In this document: positions 62,498-64,000 of the stretch, piece by piece
Position numbering within the stretch: the stretch's first letter is position 1
Layout: every line of letters begins with the position of its first letter
Assembly: GCA_036245805.1 (NCBI GenBank)
Contig: BTRK01000004.1
Location: 47,308,690 to 47,372,689, forward strand
DNA: 64,000 nucleotides
Source: Pristionchus mayeri
Lineage: Eukaryota; Nematoda; Chromadorea; Rhabditida; Neodiplogasteridae
Direction: 5' to 3'
Notes under the pieces: generated by a model
Databases searched by the model: none
Seen by the model: only the letters and a program-made list of their open reading frames with translations
Told to the model about the DNA's origin: nothing
Position numbers and translations under genes: made by a program

Positions 62498-64000
62498 CTA
62501 ATTCAGTGCAATGACCCCCCCCCCTGTACTGGTAGCAATTCAACAACTCTCAAGACCCTACGTCGGCTTCCGATGGAGCTGCGAGTTGTTTGCGTTTTGT
62601 CGGTTTACGTTTTTTCACCCCTCCCCCATTTTCGGAAAGATATTGTTTGAAATCGTATATTGGATCTACTACTCAATTAGCTTGCTGGTTCTTGTGGAAG
62701 AACGCGCACTTCGAAATTCAGATCGTCGTCTCGTCATTTCCTACATATATTATCGACCAGTCGAAGAAAAAATCGTTATACGTCTCTTGAACTCTACGAT
62801 CCAATATTCCATCTTTTAGCCCCTGTGAATGGCACGTGTCTCCCTCCCCCTCTCTCCTCTTACTCCCTAGACCTCGAATGAGTATTTCGATTAGAATCTA
62901 ATCAAAGAAGTATTATCAATTGGAATAGTTCGATGTATCTAGTTTTTCAAGGAGAAGATTGATCGAAAAAGAGGATCGTTGTCATTACGAGAACACGATG
63001 TCGTGTAGTATGATGGAGACTATGGATTCCTTTTTCAGGCGTTGCAGGTGCCTGATTTTTGGGCGCTTGTCTCTCGAAATGAAATGCTATTTCGCGTGCC
63101 TGAAACCTACCTGAATATCGACATACCCAAAAGGGGAAGCAAAAGTGGAGACAGTACCCCGGTCCCTTACCTAACACCTGTGAATATCACGTGTTTCCCT
63201 TCCTCCTCCTTCTTGAGGCTGCTCCCTAGCCCTCGCTCTCATGGATATCAGGCCCATAATCTTGTCTTCAGCCCTGTCGTCGTAAGATTCCCTCTGGCAG
63301 ATCCCCTCTACGTCAATTGGCAGATGGAGTGCATAATTGACACTTTCATATGTTCTTTTCTTGAGATTCGCAAAACTAGATTGTCAATTCAATCGTCATT
63401 TATAACTGGACGGTATCTTACTCTCACTCATCTATCTGCACCTGATCCCTCATCCTCGATCTCAATATCTGGTCCCTAATCTGACTTTCGATCCGATCCC
63501 ATTCCCTATGGTAAATCTCCTCTAAATCAATGGACAGATGGATAAGTGACAGTATAATTGCGGAATGAATGAAAAAACTCAAAATATGATAGTACTGTAT
63601 TTAGATAAGATTGAGCTCGAAACAATCGATTTCGTATCATGACTGCTATGATAAGTGATAAGAGTGAAATATCTCACCATAGGGCAGTCATGTATTTAGA
63701 AATTAGTTCTAAGAGTATTCCCACAGTTTCTGTTTATTCCCACTGCCTTCTCCCCTTTGTCGGGTATCTTCACAACAGAAATTATCGCGCCTTTCCCATT
63801 CGCGCCTGATAGTGCGACTGGACTAATAAGAGGGTCTCTCTCTCACTCTCCACTACTCCCTCACTTGCCACAGTGAGAGATCAAAAATGTATTATGGGTT
63901 AGAATAATACCCGCTGGATGCGATAATACTGGGGACAAGGGAGAGAATGAGAAAAAGAGGCAGAGATTTGAATAGGCGATGATTTCATGACAATCTGTTA
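62498..64000. other. No supported gene; diverged tandem duplication
   Basis: Text at 63280-63345 (GATTCCCTCTGGCAGATCCC, then CAATTGGCAGATGG) recurs with divergence at 63495-63545. Near 63030-63110 there is a copy of the GTTTCAGGTGC-type palindrome. No exon is recognised. Confidence 0.4.

Noticed and set aside
63042..63479. 145-codon plus-strand frame near the right edge
   Set aside because: It runs through a palindromic repeat copy and a duplicated noncoding block, with no domain or splice evidence.

Overview
The window is nuclear DNA of a nematode. The evidence is a five-exon cuticle collagen with the nematode N-terminal domain and a furin-type site, many short introns ending in TTTTCAG-like acceptors, acceptor-like sites placed just before several start codons (as expected for spliced-leader trans-splicing), a 7TM chemoreceptor-like gene, and nematode-type RTE and CR1/Jockey-like LINEs. 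The intron density (22 exons in one gene) suits a diplogastrid such as Pristionchus, but the species cannot be fixed from sequence alone. || Layout of genes: an arrestin-domain gene (2043-4356, +); a secreted Cys-rich gene (7064-8254, +) followed by two decayed tandem copies to about 11845; a tentative small membrane peptide (14808-15210, -); an insulin-like peptide precursor (17926-19212, -); a partial chemoreceptor-like gene (24526-25513, -); a cuticle collagen (26581-28288, +); a 13.5-kb Ala/Pro/Gln-rich gene of about 22 exons (29800-43374, +); a single-pass membrane protein (45210-46476, +); a secreted Cys-containing protein (47196-47910, +); a C2H2 zinc-finger gene (51230-53219, +) convergent with a 16-exon Gln-rich gene (53626-57998, -). 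Nearly all splice phases were checked by hand and agree; exceptions are stated in each entry. || Layout of mobile DNA: a near full-length RTE LINE with a 12-bp target duplication (19923-22849); a CR1/Jockey-like LINE lying antisense in an intron of the long gene (about 34157-38427); two 3' LINE fragments (4556-5362 and about 61043-62497); an RTE tail fragment (44237-44389); a dead mariner (41987-43224) and a second mariner-type shell (58287-59553); several large foldback elements (8409-9579, 39317-39743, 41105-41954, 51324-51646, 61652-62398); a TTAA-flanked foldback that carries RNA polymerase III box sequences (50528-50906); two families of short hAT-like MITEs with 8-bp target duplications; and a very small retro-element with a (TTTACC)n tail (two copies with 11-12 bp target duplications). 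|| How they interact: the main theme is transposon pressure on intron-rich genes. Most multi-exon genes carry an intronic MITE, one MITE abuts a splice donor (arrestin gene), one sits at a donor and is also stop-free and frame-neutral (47398-47509), a mariner end abuts the acceptor of the last exon of the long gene, and one foldback lies inside a coding exon of that gene. The most unusual object is the TTAA foldback with A-box and B-box sequences, itself nested in a hAT-like MITE.
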